The notes below the pieces were generated by a model that was not told the origin of the DNA, did not search any database, and saw only the letters and a list, made by a program, of their open reading frames with translations. From Burkholderiales bacterium (GTDB taxonomy: Bacteria; Pseudomonadota; Gammaproteobacteria; Burkholderiales; SG8-41), in the NCBI GenBank assembly GCA_919902235.1, contig CAKKQX010000190.1:1-39261 (forward strand): DNA of 39,261 nucleotides. Reading direction: 5' to 3'. This document shows positions 28,643-37,250 of the stretch, one piece after another; position 1 is the first letter of the stretch; each line of letters opens with the position of its first letter. The position numbers and the translations under genes were made by a program.

Positions 28643-29020
28643 ATGGCTATCGGCTGGATTACCGCGTTCAAGGCGATACCGTGGGGCGATGTAATTGCCG
28701 CCGCGCCGACGGTTGCCCAAGGCGCTAAAAAGCTGTGGACCGCCGTCAGCAAAGGCAATCCCGGGACCGGGGTTGGCGTAGACGCAGGCCCGCAGCCTGG
28801 AGATGCGGAGAGCCGCCTGCGGGAGCTTGAGGCGGGGATATCGGAACTCAAGCGCGAGAGCGCTGCCGCCTCCGAACTCATCAAATCTCTGGCCGGGCAG
28901 AACAGCCGGCTGGTGGACGCCGTCGAAATCCTGCGGCTGCGCACCCGGGCACTGCTGACGATATGCTTTTTTCTGGTGATGTTCTCGTCGGGACTCGCGA
29001 TATGGCTGCTATGGCGCTGA
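28643..29020 (+). CDS. Small protein with predicted coiled coil and C-terminal TM helix
   Basis: 'ESRLRELEAGISELKRESAAASELIKSLAGQNSRLVDAVEILRLR' then hydrophobic 'ALLTICFFLVMFSSGLAIWLLWR'. Confidence 0.65.
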   Translation: MAIGWITAFKAIPWGDVIAAAPTVAQGAKKLWTAVSKGNPGTGVGVDAGPQPGDAESRLRELEAGISELKRESAAASELIKSLAGQNSRLVDAVEILRLRTRALLTICFFLVMFSSGLAIWLLWR

Positions 29021-29042
29021 TTTCCTGCGCTGCACGCGCCGT

Positions 29043-30251
29043 TCATGTCCTGCGGCGATGCGCGACAACCAGGCAGTAAAGTGCGATGGCGGACGGGATG
29101 GCGAGCGATGCGAATGCCAGGCCGTAATCGCGGGTGAGCGCATAGACGTTGGCAAGCACAATCGGTCCGGTGAACTTGCCGACGTTGGTGATGACCAGCG
29201 ATCCGCTGATGGCGAGGCTTACCTGGCCCTGCGGCGCGAGCCGGCCGACTTCGGCGAGAATGGCGCCGGGCCAGCAGCCGGAGACGCCGCCCAGAACGGC
29301 GAACAACACATAGACTGCGGGCAGCGGCAGCGCCGGCGACAATGCCAGCGCTGCAAGCGAAGCGAGCATCATCACGGCCGCCGTCCACGCCAGCACGCAC
29401 GCAGTCTCATGCACGCGGTCGACCAGCCATCCCACGAACACCCGCGCCACTGCGCTGCTCACCTGCACCACGGTGAGCACGGTACCGGCGAGCAGCAGGC
29501 TCATGCCGAGCGCTTCCACGCATGCCACCACCGCGAAAGCCGCCGTGCAGAATTGCACCCAGGAGAAACAGCAGCCGGCGATGGCCACCAGCCGCAGGGA
29601 ATGATGTCCCCAGATTGCGCTGGCGCCGGCGAGCGGATTGGCGGTGATGGCAGGGCTGGCGGGATCGCGGTCGTCGTCCCATTTGCGGCGGCCGCGCTGC
29701 ATCAGCACGATGACGCCGAAAATCAGGACGGCACTCAGCATGACCGCCCAGCGCCACCCGGCAAGCACCGTTATCGCGGGCGCGGCGAGCGCTGCGACGA
29801 CGCCGCCCAGCGGAATGCCAACCTGGTGCAGGGAAAACACGAAGTTGCGCCTGGCTGCGGGCGTGAAGCGCACCAGCAGGTATGAGGCCGAGGGCGTGAG
29901 CGCGCCGTAACCCACGCCGACCACCAGCGAACCCATGATCAGGAACGGCGTCCACGGCACCAGCATGATCAGCATGCCGATGCCGACCATGCCGTGGCCG
30001 AACTGGTTGGTGCGGCATGCGCCCAGCCTGCGGCTGGTGTTGCCGAGCAGGGTCAGCGATACCACCATGCCCAGGCTGACCAGGCTGATCTGGTAGCCGA
30101 TGAGCGAAGGGTCGAAGCCGTAGTCGCGTGCCACGGCGGGCGCTACTGCGGGCAGCACCAGCGTCGACATGGAAGCCATGGTGTGGCCTGCCAGCAGCGC
30201 CAGCACCAGGAATGTCGGTGAGACGCCCAGGTTACCGTCGTTGTGTGGCAT
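29043..30251 (-). CDS. MFS transporter
   Basis: About 12 TM segments; start re-assigned to 30251, overlapping the upstream SDR stop. Confidence 0.88.
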   Translation of the reverse strand: MPHNDGNLGVSPTFLVLALLAGHTMASMSTLVLPAVAPAVARDYGFDPSLIGYQISLVSLGMVVSLTLLGNTSRRLGACRTNQFGHGMVGIGMLIMLVPWTPFLIMGSLVVGVGYGALTPSASYLLVRFTPAARRNFVFSLHQVGIPLGGVVAALAAPAITVLAGWRWAVMLSAVLIFGVIVLMQRGRRKWDDDRDPASPAITANPLAGASAIWGHHSLRLVAIAGCCFSWVQFCTAAFAVVACVEALGMSLLLAGTVLTVVQVSSAVARVFVGWLVDRVHETACVLAWTAAVMMLASLAALALSPALPLPAVYVLFAVLGGVSGCWPGAILAEVGRLAPQGQVSLAISGSLVITNVGKFTGPIVLANVYALTRDYGLAFASLAIPSAIALYCLVVAHRRRT

Positions 30252-31000
30252 CAGAACATCATCTGCCCGCCGTTCACCTGTATGGTCTGTCCATTGAGGA
30301 AGCTGGCGCCCGGACCGCACAGAAAGCGCACCGCGGTGGCGATTTCCTCCGGCTCGCCGCGGCGTCCCAGCGGGATAAGATCTTCCGAAGGGCGCACCGT
30401 GCGGCCGGCAGCACGCGCGGTGTTCATCTGCCCCGGCGCGATGCAGTTCGCGCGTATGCCGTGCTCGCCGAACTCGCGCGCGAGTCCGCGCGTCATGCCG
30501 ATGAGACCATGCTTCGCCACCGATCCGTGAATGCGTTTTTTGGCGCCGGCAAGCGACATCATGCCGCCGAGCGTGACGATGCTGCCGCCGCCGGCCTTGA
30601 TCATGTGCGGCAGGCAGGCCTGGGCCAGGTGGAACGCGCCATCAAGGGTGATCGTGAGCGGCACCCGCCATTCCTCATAGGTCAGCTCGAGGAAAGGTTT
30701 TTCGGTGCGCACCGAGGCGTTGAGCACCAGCATGTCGATGCGGCCGAAGCGCTCGATGATGCCATCGATCATCGACTTGACCTGCGCTGCACTGGCGATA
30801 TCCGCGATGCAGGCTTCGGCCTGTCCGCCCGCGGCGCGGATTTCCTGCGCGACTTTTTCGGCGTCTTCCCGGGACGAGCGTGTGTTGACGGCAACCGCTG
30901 CGCCGCCCGCTGCGAGTTCGAGCGCAGTGGCGCGTCCGATGTTCTTTGCTGCGCCGGTGATCAGCGCCACCTTGCCCGCGAGTTCATTTGCAGTCGTCAT
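30251..31000 (-). CDS. SDR family oxidoreductase
   Basis: 249 aa; 'GKVALITGAAKNIGRATALELAAGG', 'LNGQTIQVNGGQMMF' C-terminus. Confidence 0.93.
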   Translation of the reverse strand: MTTANELAGKVALITGAAKNIGRATALELAAGGAAVAVNTRSSREDAEKVAQEIRAAGGQAEACIADIASAAQVKSMIDGIIERFGRIDMLVLNASVRTEKPFLELTYEEWRVPLTITLDGAFHLAQACLPHMIKAGGGSIVTLGGMMSLAGAKKRIHGSVAKHGLIGMTRGLAREFGEHGIRANCIAPGQMNTARAAGRTVRPSEDLIPLGRRGEPEEIATAVRFLCGPGASFLNGQTIQVNGGQMMF

Positions 31001-31206
31001 ATAGTATGTCCCCTCTGGGTAAAACAGTATGGTAATGCATTAGGGTTATGCGTAATGAAGGGGTATTGAAAAGAATGATCGGAAGGGGGAAGTAAATTCC
31101 GGAAACAGCGGCGCGAGCTCGAGCGCCGCGGCAAACCGTCACGCGCCGCCCGTTTTGGGTTACGATGCTCGCGTAAATCGGCCTGCAGACGAATCGGAGG
31201 AGCTCC

Positions 31207-32175
31207 ATGAGCATTTCGCATAAATTTGCCATTGCGTTCACGCTTGCATTACTGCCGGCGCTGGCAGCCGCGCAAGCCTATCCCGAAAGGCCGATCCGGG
31301 TGATCCTTTCGGTGCCCGCCGGTGCAACCCCGGACGTAACGGCGCGCCTGGTGACGCCGGGGCTCTCGCGGCTACTCGGCCAGCAGCTGGTTGTCGATAA
31401 TCGTCCCGGAGCGGGTGGACTGATCGGCGCGGAGATCACATCCAAGGCGGCTCCCGACGGTTATACGCTGTTCATCAGCAGCCCCGGTGCACTGACGATC
31501 CTGCCGCATCTGCGAAAAAGCATCCCCTACGACACGCTCAGGGATTTCGCGCCCATCAGCCTGATATCGATCGGACCGTTCGTGCTGATCACGCATCCGT
31601 CGGTCCCCGCAAAAAACATTAAAGAGCTGATCGATCTCGCCAAAGCGCAACCCGGCAAGCTCAACTACGCCTCGGCCGGCAACGGCGTGGCGAATCATCT
31701 CGCAATGGAGTTATTCAAGCAGATGGCGGGTGTCGATATCGTTCACGTGCCATACAAAGGCGCACCGCAGGCGGTGAGCGATGTGCTGGCGGGACATATG
31801 AATATGATGTTCAACTCGGTCGCGCCCATCGTTTCCCACATCAAGGCAGGGCGGGTGCGGGTGCTCGGCATTGCCAGCGCAAAGCGCTCGCAGCAGCTGC
31901 CGGACACGCCGACGATCAGCGAGTCCGGCGTGCCGGGATTTGAAGCGGAGAACTGGTTCGGGATGTTTGCGCCGGCGAAGACGCCAAAGCGAATCATCAC
32001 GCGCCTCAACGAGGCTTTGGTGAGGGTCGTGCGCGCGCCCGAGACCCAGGCGCAGTTCGCGGCTCTTGGCGCCGATGTCGTGGGCAGCAGCCCCGAGGAA
32101 TTCGCCGCCTACGTTCGCCGCGACATGGAGAAATACGCGAAGATCGTAAAATTCTCCGGCGCAAAAATCGATTGA
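31207..32175 (+). CDS. Bug/TctC family substrate-binding protein
   Basis: 322 aa; 'YPERPIRVILSVPAGATPDVTARLVTPGL', 'DNRPGAGGLIGAEITSKAAPDGYTLF'. Confidence 0.9.
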   Translation: MSISHKFAIAFTLALLPALAAAQAYPERPIRVILSVPAGATPDVTARLVTPGLSRLLGQQLVVDNRPGAGGLIGAEITSKAAPDGYTLFISSPGALTILPHLRKSIPYDTLRDFAPISLISIGPFVLITHPSVPAKNIKELIDLAKAQPGKLNYASAGNGVANHLAMELFKQMAGVDIVHVPYKGAPQAVSDVLAGHMNMMFNSVAPIVSHIKAGRVRVLGIASAKRSQQLPDTPTISESGVPGFEAENWFGMFAPAKTPKRIITRLNEALVRVVRAPETQAQFAALGADVVGSSPEEFAAYVRRDMEKYAKIVKFSGAKID

Positions 32176-32270
32176 GCAAGCGGGCGGATCCGGTTTCCCG
32201 GCACGGCGACCCGGACTGGATCAACCGCTGTGTTTCGCGGCAAGCGGGATATGCGAGGAGAAAAGAGCTG

Positions 32271-33245
32271 ATGCGATTCAAAAAGGCTTTTTATAACGCC
32301 GCTTTTCTTGCGATCGTTGTTGCGGGCTTTCCCGCGGCAGCGCAGAACTATCCTGCGGGTCCTATCCGCTGGGTCGTGCCCTTTCCGCCTGGTGGTGGCA
32401 CCGACATTCTGGCGCGCACGGTAGCGCAGAAGCTCAGCGAGGCCTGGGGCGTGGCCGTCGTTGTGGATAATCGCGGTGGTGCCAATGGCACGATGGGCGC
32501 CGCAATCGTGGCGAAAGCGCCGCCCGACGGACAGACGCTGCTGATCGTTCCCAGCGGTTTCGCGGTCAATCCGAGCATCTACAAGAATCTGCCGTTCGAC
32601 AGCGTGAAAGATCTGGCGCCCGTCAGCCAGCTTGCCGCGAGTCCGCTGATACTGGTGGTCCATCCGTCGTTCCCGCCGAAAACGGTAAAAGAAATCATAG
32701 CGTTCATCAAGGCACGTCCGAACGACATCAACTACGGCAGTTCCGGCAACGGCTCGCCGCCGCATCTGGCAACGGAGCTGTTCCAGTACATGACGCAGGC
32801 CAGGATGACGCATATCCCCTACAAAGGCGCGGGTCCGGCGGCGGTCGATGTGATCGCGGGGCAGATTCCCATCTATTTCATGAATGCGCTGCAGGCGGTT
32901 CCCCACATCAAGTCGGGACGATTGCGTGGCCTCGGCGTCACCAGTGACACGCGCTTTTCGGCGCTGCCCGAATTGCCGACGATCGCGGAAGCCGGCGTAC
33001 CCGGCTATGCGATGACCAACTGGTACGGCCTGCTGGTACCGGGTGGAACGCCCAGGGCAACGGTATCCAGGCTGCACGGCGAGGTCGCGCGCATCCTCAA
33101 TCTGCCTGAAATCAGGGATCGTCTCACCAAAGAAGGCGCCGACGTCATTGCCAGCACGCCCGACCGGTTCGCCGCTTTTCTGGGGAGTGAGATGGAAAAA
33201 TTTGCCCGGATCGTCAAGGTGTCCGGGATGACGGCAAGCAACTGA
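32271..33245 (+). CDS. Bug/TctC family substrate-binding protein (tandem with previous)
   Basis: Start re-assigned to ATG 32271 (GAGGAGAAAAGAGCTG-ATG); 'YPAGPIRWVVPFPPGGGTDILARTVAQKL', 'DNRGGANGTMGAAIVAKAPPDGQTLL'. Confidence 0.9.
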   Translation: MRFKKAFYNAAFLAIVVAGFPAAAQNYPAGPIRWVVPFPPGGGTDILARTVAQKLSEAWGVAVVVDNRGGANGTMGAAIVAKAPPDGQTLLIVPSGFAVNPSIYKNLPFDSVKDLAPVSQLAASPLILVVHPSFPPKTVKEIIAFIKARPNDINYGSSGNGSPPHLATELFQYMTQARMTHIPYKGAGPAAVDVIAGQIPIYFMNALQAVPHIKSGRLRGLGVTSDTRFSALPELPTIAEAGVPGYAMTNWYGLLVPGGTPRATVSRLHGEVARILNLPEIRDRLTKEGADVIASTPDRFAAFLGSEMEKFARIVKVSGMTASN

Positions 33246-33261
33246 GGCGCAAGCCTGGCAC

Positions 33262-33302
33262 TATTGAGCGTTTCATAATGGAAGACAGTCGGAACGCTCA
33301 AT
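33262..33302. repeat. Dispersed palindromic repeat, copy 2
   Basis: TATTGAGCGTTTCATAATGGAAGACAGTCGGAACGCTCAAT, near-identical reverse complement of the core at 3545-3590. Confidence 0.6.
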
Positions 33303-33370
33303 CCCCCTCTGCCCGACCCTCTGCTTCGCTTCAAGTGTTCCCTTGTCCCGGAAGGAGAGGGTGAGAATGG

Positions 33371-33396
33371 CACTAATTCTCTGTCGCGAATTAGTG
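33371..33396. promoter_or_regulatory. Perfect inverted repeat upstream of the first UGSC gene, candidate operator
   Basis: CACTAATTC-TCTGTCGC-GAATTAGTG, 9-bp arms. Confidence 0.4.
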
Positions 33397-33480
33397 AAAG
33401 ATCAATAGGAAGAACAGCGCCTGGCCGGTGCCACTGCGATGCGATATTCTTCAGCCTCGAAAATGCAAGGAGAAGTGCGC

Positions 33481-35235
33481 ATGACGGATACGGGTAACAC
33501 GCAGTACGAGGCGCTGTGGCCGCGCAGCCCGCGCCAGGCCAAGGTCAGGCCGCTCGCAAAACGGCTGGACACGCTCGACGGCAAAACCGTGGCGTGGATC
33601 TGGGACTACGTTTTTCGCGGTGATGAAGTGTTCGCGCAGCTGGAGGAAAGTTTCAGGCAGCGCTATCCCGGCAGCAAGTTCGTCAACTGGAGCGAGTTCG
33701 GCAGCACGCACGGCGGCGACGAGCGCAAAGTCATCGCCGACCTGCCCGGCAAGTTGAAAACTCTCGGCGTGGACGCGCTGGTCTCGGGCATGGGTTGTTG
33801 AGGCAGTTGCACGCCCGCCGTGTTGCGGGCGAGTGCGGCAGCCGAAGCGGCCGGCGTGGCCTCTTCCACGCTGGTGTGTGAAAGCTTCATGACCCTGGCG
33901 AAAGCGGCCTCGGTCGGACTCGGCATGCCCAATCTGCCGGTGGCGCCGGTGCCCGGCCACCCCGGTCTGCAGAGCAAGGAAGTTCTGCAACGCAATATCC
34001 GCGAGGTCACGCTCGAGCGGGTGGTGGACAATCTGCTCAAGCCGCCGGCGGTGGCGGCCATGGGCGGCGAGCCCGGCGCGCGCGATGTCGTGTGCCGCGG
34101 CACGTTTGAAGAAGTCAACGAATACTTCCTCGCGCATGAACTGTCCGACGGGCTGCCCATCGTGCCGCCCACGGCCGGCAAGGTCGGGGCGTTTCTACGG
34201 CATACGGAGCGCCATCCCGACGAGGTGCTCGGTGTGCTGCTGCCCGACAGCCGCGCGGCGACGGTGTGGAGCGTCGCCGTCAACGGGGTGATGGCGGGGT
34301 GCCGGCCGGAATACATGCCGGTATTGATCGCGCTCATCGAGGCCATGGCCGATCACGACTATGGCGTCGAGCACAGCGGCAATACGCCCGGCGGCGAGAC
34401 GCTGATCGTGCTCAACGGACCCATAATCAGGGAACTCGGCTTCAACTACACGCAGGGCGTGATGCGCGACGGCTTCCAGGCAAACACTTCCGTCGGCCGC
34501 TTCTGGCGGCTTTATCTGCGTAACGTCGCCGGTTTTCTGCCGCACCGAAATGACAAGGCAACCTTTGGCAATACCTGGCGCGTGGTGGTGGCGGAAAACG
34601 AGGAGGTGCTGGCGAACATCGGCTGGCCCACGATGAGTGTCGATATGGGCTTCCAGCCCGGATCGAACACGGTCACTATCGGTCGCTACACCGGCGGCAA
34701 CCACATCTCGTCGGTGTCAGGCGCGACGCCCGAAGCGGTGCTGCCGTACATCGCCGACGCGGTCATCAAGCAGTATTCGTGGCAGATCATGTTCACGGTG
34801 GGGCAGGGCATGGGCACGCTGCGGCCGCTGATCCTGCTCTCGCCCATCCTGGCCGAGACCATCGCCGGCGGCGGCTGGTCCAAGCAGGATCTCAAACAGA
34901 AACTGTTCGACCATGCGCGCATGCCGGCGCGGGTGTTCGAGCGCTATCTGCGCGACTGGACGCAGAAGCCTGTCTGGAATCTTGCCGATGAGCACAATGC
35001 GGGACGCATACCCAAAGTGTTCCACGAATCCGACAACCCCGAACGCATGGTGCCCATCGTGTGGAAGCCGGACGACTATATGATCGCCGTGACCGGTGAC
35101 CTCGGCCGCAACAGCTGTTATGTATTCGCGCACAACGGGGTGTTGGGTTATCCCGTCGGCAAGCAGATCAGGCTGCCGGACGACTGGGATTCCTTGCTGG
35201 AGGGCGCGAAGACCAAACACGGCCCTGCGGCATAG
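33481..35235 (+). CDS. Candidate selenoprotein: UGSC domain fused to a large C-terminal domain (in-frame TGA 33799-33801 read as Sec)
   Basis: ORFs 33439-33801 and 33820-35235 share one frame separated only by TGA; translates as ...GVDALVSGMGC-U-GSCTPAVLRASAAAEAAGVASSTLVCESF...; RBS AAGGAG before ATG 33481; 584 aa with Sec at residue 107. Confidence 0.85.
33809..33836 (+). promoter_or_regulatory. Candidate bacterial SECIS hairpin for the Sec codon at 33799
   Basis: GCAC-GCCCGC-CGTGTT-GCGGGC-(GA)-GTGC; apical loop begins 17 nt after TGA and has G at position 2. Confidence 0.65.
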
Positions 35236-35260
35236 GCAACCGCGTTATAAGCACAGTACG

Positions 35261-35292
35261 CAGCGAAGGGCGGCCGCGGCCGCCCTTCGCTG
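35261..35292. terminator. 32-bp perfect palindrome, likely bidirectional terminator between convergent genes
   Basis: CAGCGAAGGGCGGCCG/CGGCCGCCCTTCGCTG, 25 bp after the UGSC-fusion stop codon; no strong T-tract. Confidence 0.5.
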
Positions 35293-35315
35293 TTGATACC
35301 GCCGGCATCCGGCTA

Positions 35316-35783
35316 TTACCAGCCGCCGCTGCCTATCGTGCCGCCGACAACCGCGCCGATTGCAGTCGCGGCGGTCCTGCCGTTGCCGTCACCGATATGG
35401 CTGCCGATCGCCGCACCTATGATGGCGCCGCCCAGCGTGCCCAGCACGTTAGTGCCGACCGGCGCGTAGTAAACAGGTGGCGCGCTGTAGTAAGCGGTCG
35501 GCTCATGATAATAAGCGGGCCGCTCATAATAGTAAGCCGGCTGCTCATAGACCACGACCGGGCGCCGCTGGACGTACGCCGGCCGGTCGAAGTAAACCTG
35601 CCGCTCGGCGAATACTTGCCGGCGTGGCGCGGGACGATAGTGCCGTTCCACCACGACGTTCCGCTCCTGCTGCTGGCGGTAACCGTGCGCCGGCGCCCAT
35701 TGCGGCGGGCTGGCGAAGGCGGGCGCGGCTGCGGCCAGTAGGGTTGCGGCTGACAGCAGGCTGATGGTGCTGATCGTTTTCAT
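35316..35783 (-). CDS. Glycine-zipper secreted protein, Tyr/Pro-rich
   Basis: Start re-assigned to 35783; signal peptide 'MKTISTISLLSAATLLAAAAPAFA'; 'GTLGGAIIGAAIGSHIGDGNGRTAATAIGAVVGGTIGSGGW'. Confidence 0.75.
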   Translation of the reverse strand: MKTISTISLLSAATLLAAAAPAFASPPQWAPAHGYRQQQERNVVVERHYRPAPRRQVFAERQVYFDRPAYVQRRPVVVYEQPAYYYERPAYYHEPTAYYSAPPVYYAPVGTNVLGTLGGAIIGAAIGSHIGDGNGRTAATAIGAVVGGTIGSGGW

Positions 35784-35959
35784 GGCATTCTCCTTTACTG
35801 GTTGCTGGTAGTAATTAGAACGCAGTCCCTGCAACAAGCGTTAGCTTTAAAGTGCAACAGAGTGTTAACGCTGTAACGGCGTGGATACATTTGCCGTCGC
35901 CGCGAGCCGGGTTTTTCAGAGCGCAGAAACCGGACTCGCGGCGAACCGGCCGTTGCGTG

Positions 35960-36481
35960 TTACGCGCTGTGGTGTCTGCCGCGGCCGCGAAACTTGCCGT
36001 GGCCGCGCGGCGCGAGAAGCTCATCAGCAATTTTTTGCTGCTCGGGCGACAGCGCCGCATACAGCGGTTTCCCGGCGCTGATCAGTTCGCCCAGACGCTG
36101 CGATTGCACGGCGAGCATTTTCTGCCGGAACTCCATGCGCTCGACCGCGTTCGGACGCGCGTTCTTTGCGCGCTGCTCCATTTGCGCGCGCCGCTCCTGC
36201 ATGCGCTGATCGGATTCCCTGGCGTGCTTGCGCTGTACATCGGCAAAGGCATTCCATTGAGCCTGCTGCGCATCGGTAATCTTCAGCGCCGTCTTGAGGT
36301 AGGCCAGGCGCGCCTCAGCCCGTTCGCCGGGAAGGCGGAATGCGCGTTCCCCATGGGGGTGGCGCTGCGCGTGCTGGCCCTGCGGGGCTTCGGCTGCGGG
36401 ATTCGCCGTCTGGGCCGTCACCAGCGGTGCTGCAACGGCAATGCCGATGGACACCAGAGTACCTGCAATCAGTTTCTTCAT
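35960..36481 (-). CDS. Spy/CpxP-like LTXXQ-type periplasmic protein
   Basis: Start re-assigned to 36481; signal peptide; 'RLAYLKTALKITDAQQAQWNAFADVQRKHARESDQRMQERRAQMEQRAKN', 'ALSPEQQKIADELL'. Confidence 0.75.
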   Translation of the reverse strand: MKKLIAGTLVSIGIAVAAPLVTAQTANPAAEAPQGQHAQRHPHGERAFRLPGERAEARLAYLKTALKITDAQQAQWNAFADVQRKHARESDQRMQERRAQMEQRAKNARPNAVERMEFRQKMLAVQSQRLGELISAGKPLYAALSPEQQKIADELLAPRGHGKFRGRGRHHSA

Positions 36482-36707
36482 GTTCATCTCCTGGGTTATT
36501 GACGAAGTCCTCCGGTTGTGGAGGCGCTGTAAGTCGGACTGGCGCGCACCCGGCGCCGTTCGATGCGGAGATGTAACATTTTGTGTTAAATGTAACGGCG
36601 AATGTTGAGTCTGCCGGCGCTGCAAATCAAACTTCGCATTATCAGGAAACGCGATAGAATTTGGCGGTCAGAACACGCAGCGCACGACAGGCGCGAAAGG
36701 AAATTCG

Positions 36708-37250
36708 ATGGCGGGCACCGTCACTTTATTTGACCCGACTGCCCCAGGGCGGGTGGAGAGCGCGCAGACCAGCCGCAGCATGAGTGGTCTCGCGGGCGGG
36801 GTCGTGGGTTTCATCGACAACGCGAAACCCAATTTCAATCATCTCGTCGATGATCTCGCCGAATTGCTGATGAGCCGCTACGGTGTCGTCCGGGTCATCA
36901 AGCGCAGGAAAAAAGCCGCTTCGGTGCCGGCGCCGGAACCGATGCTGCGCGAAATCGCGGACGAATGCGATCTGGTGATTACCGGGTCGGGCGACTGAGG
37001 GTCCTGCACGTCGTGGAGTGTCCACGACAGCATAGAGGCCGCAAAGCGCGGCACAGCGACGGTGACGATCTGCTCAACGGCATTCCTGACGCTGGGCACG
37101 GCGCAGGCGCGCGCGCTGGGCTATCCCGCTCTGCCGATCGCGGTCATGCCGCATCCGTTCGGCAACCGCACCCGGCAGGAAGTGAGGCAGATCGCCGAGC
37201 AGTGCGTCGATGACATCGTAAACCTGGTGAGCGGGGCGCCGGCACTATGA
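36708..37250 (+). CDS. Candidate selenoprotein: stand-alone UGSC-family protein (in-frame TGA 36996-36998 read as Sec)
   Basis: ORFs 36708-36998 and 37062-37250 share one frame; translates as ...DECDLVITGSGD-U-GSCTSWSVHDSIEAAKRGTATVTICSTAFLTLGTAQARALGYPALPIAVMPHPFGNRT...; 180 aa, Sec at residue 97. Confidence 0.9.
37010..37028 (+). promoter_or_regulatory. Candidate bacterial SECIS hairpin for the Sec codon at 36996
   Basis: GTCGTGGA-GTG-TCCACGAC, perfect 8-bp stem; loop starts 20 nt after TGA with G at position 1. Confidence 0.7.

Noticed and set aside
27901-29400. 499-aa minus-strand ORF
   Set aside because: Spans DinB, small TM protein and part of the MFS gene in shadow frames; no recognisable family.
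33439-33801. Interpretation as a truncated 120-aa gene followed by an unrelated 471-aa gene
   Set aside because: Same frame, family-like UGSC motif across the TGA, no RBS for the second ORF, and the identical motif recurs at 36996; Sec readthrough is the better reading.
36708-36998. Interpretation as a degraded pseudogene with a nonsense mutation
   Set aside because: Sequence downstream of TGA is intact, overlaps the next CDS by ATGA, and carries a SECIS-like hairpin at the correct distance.
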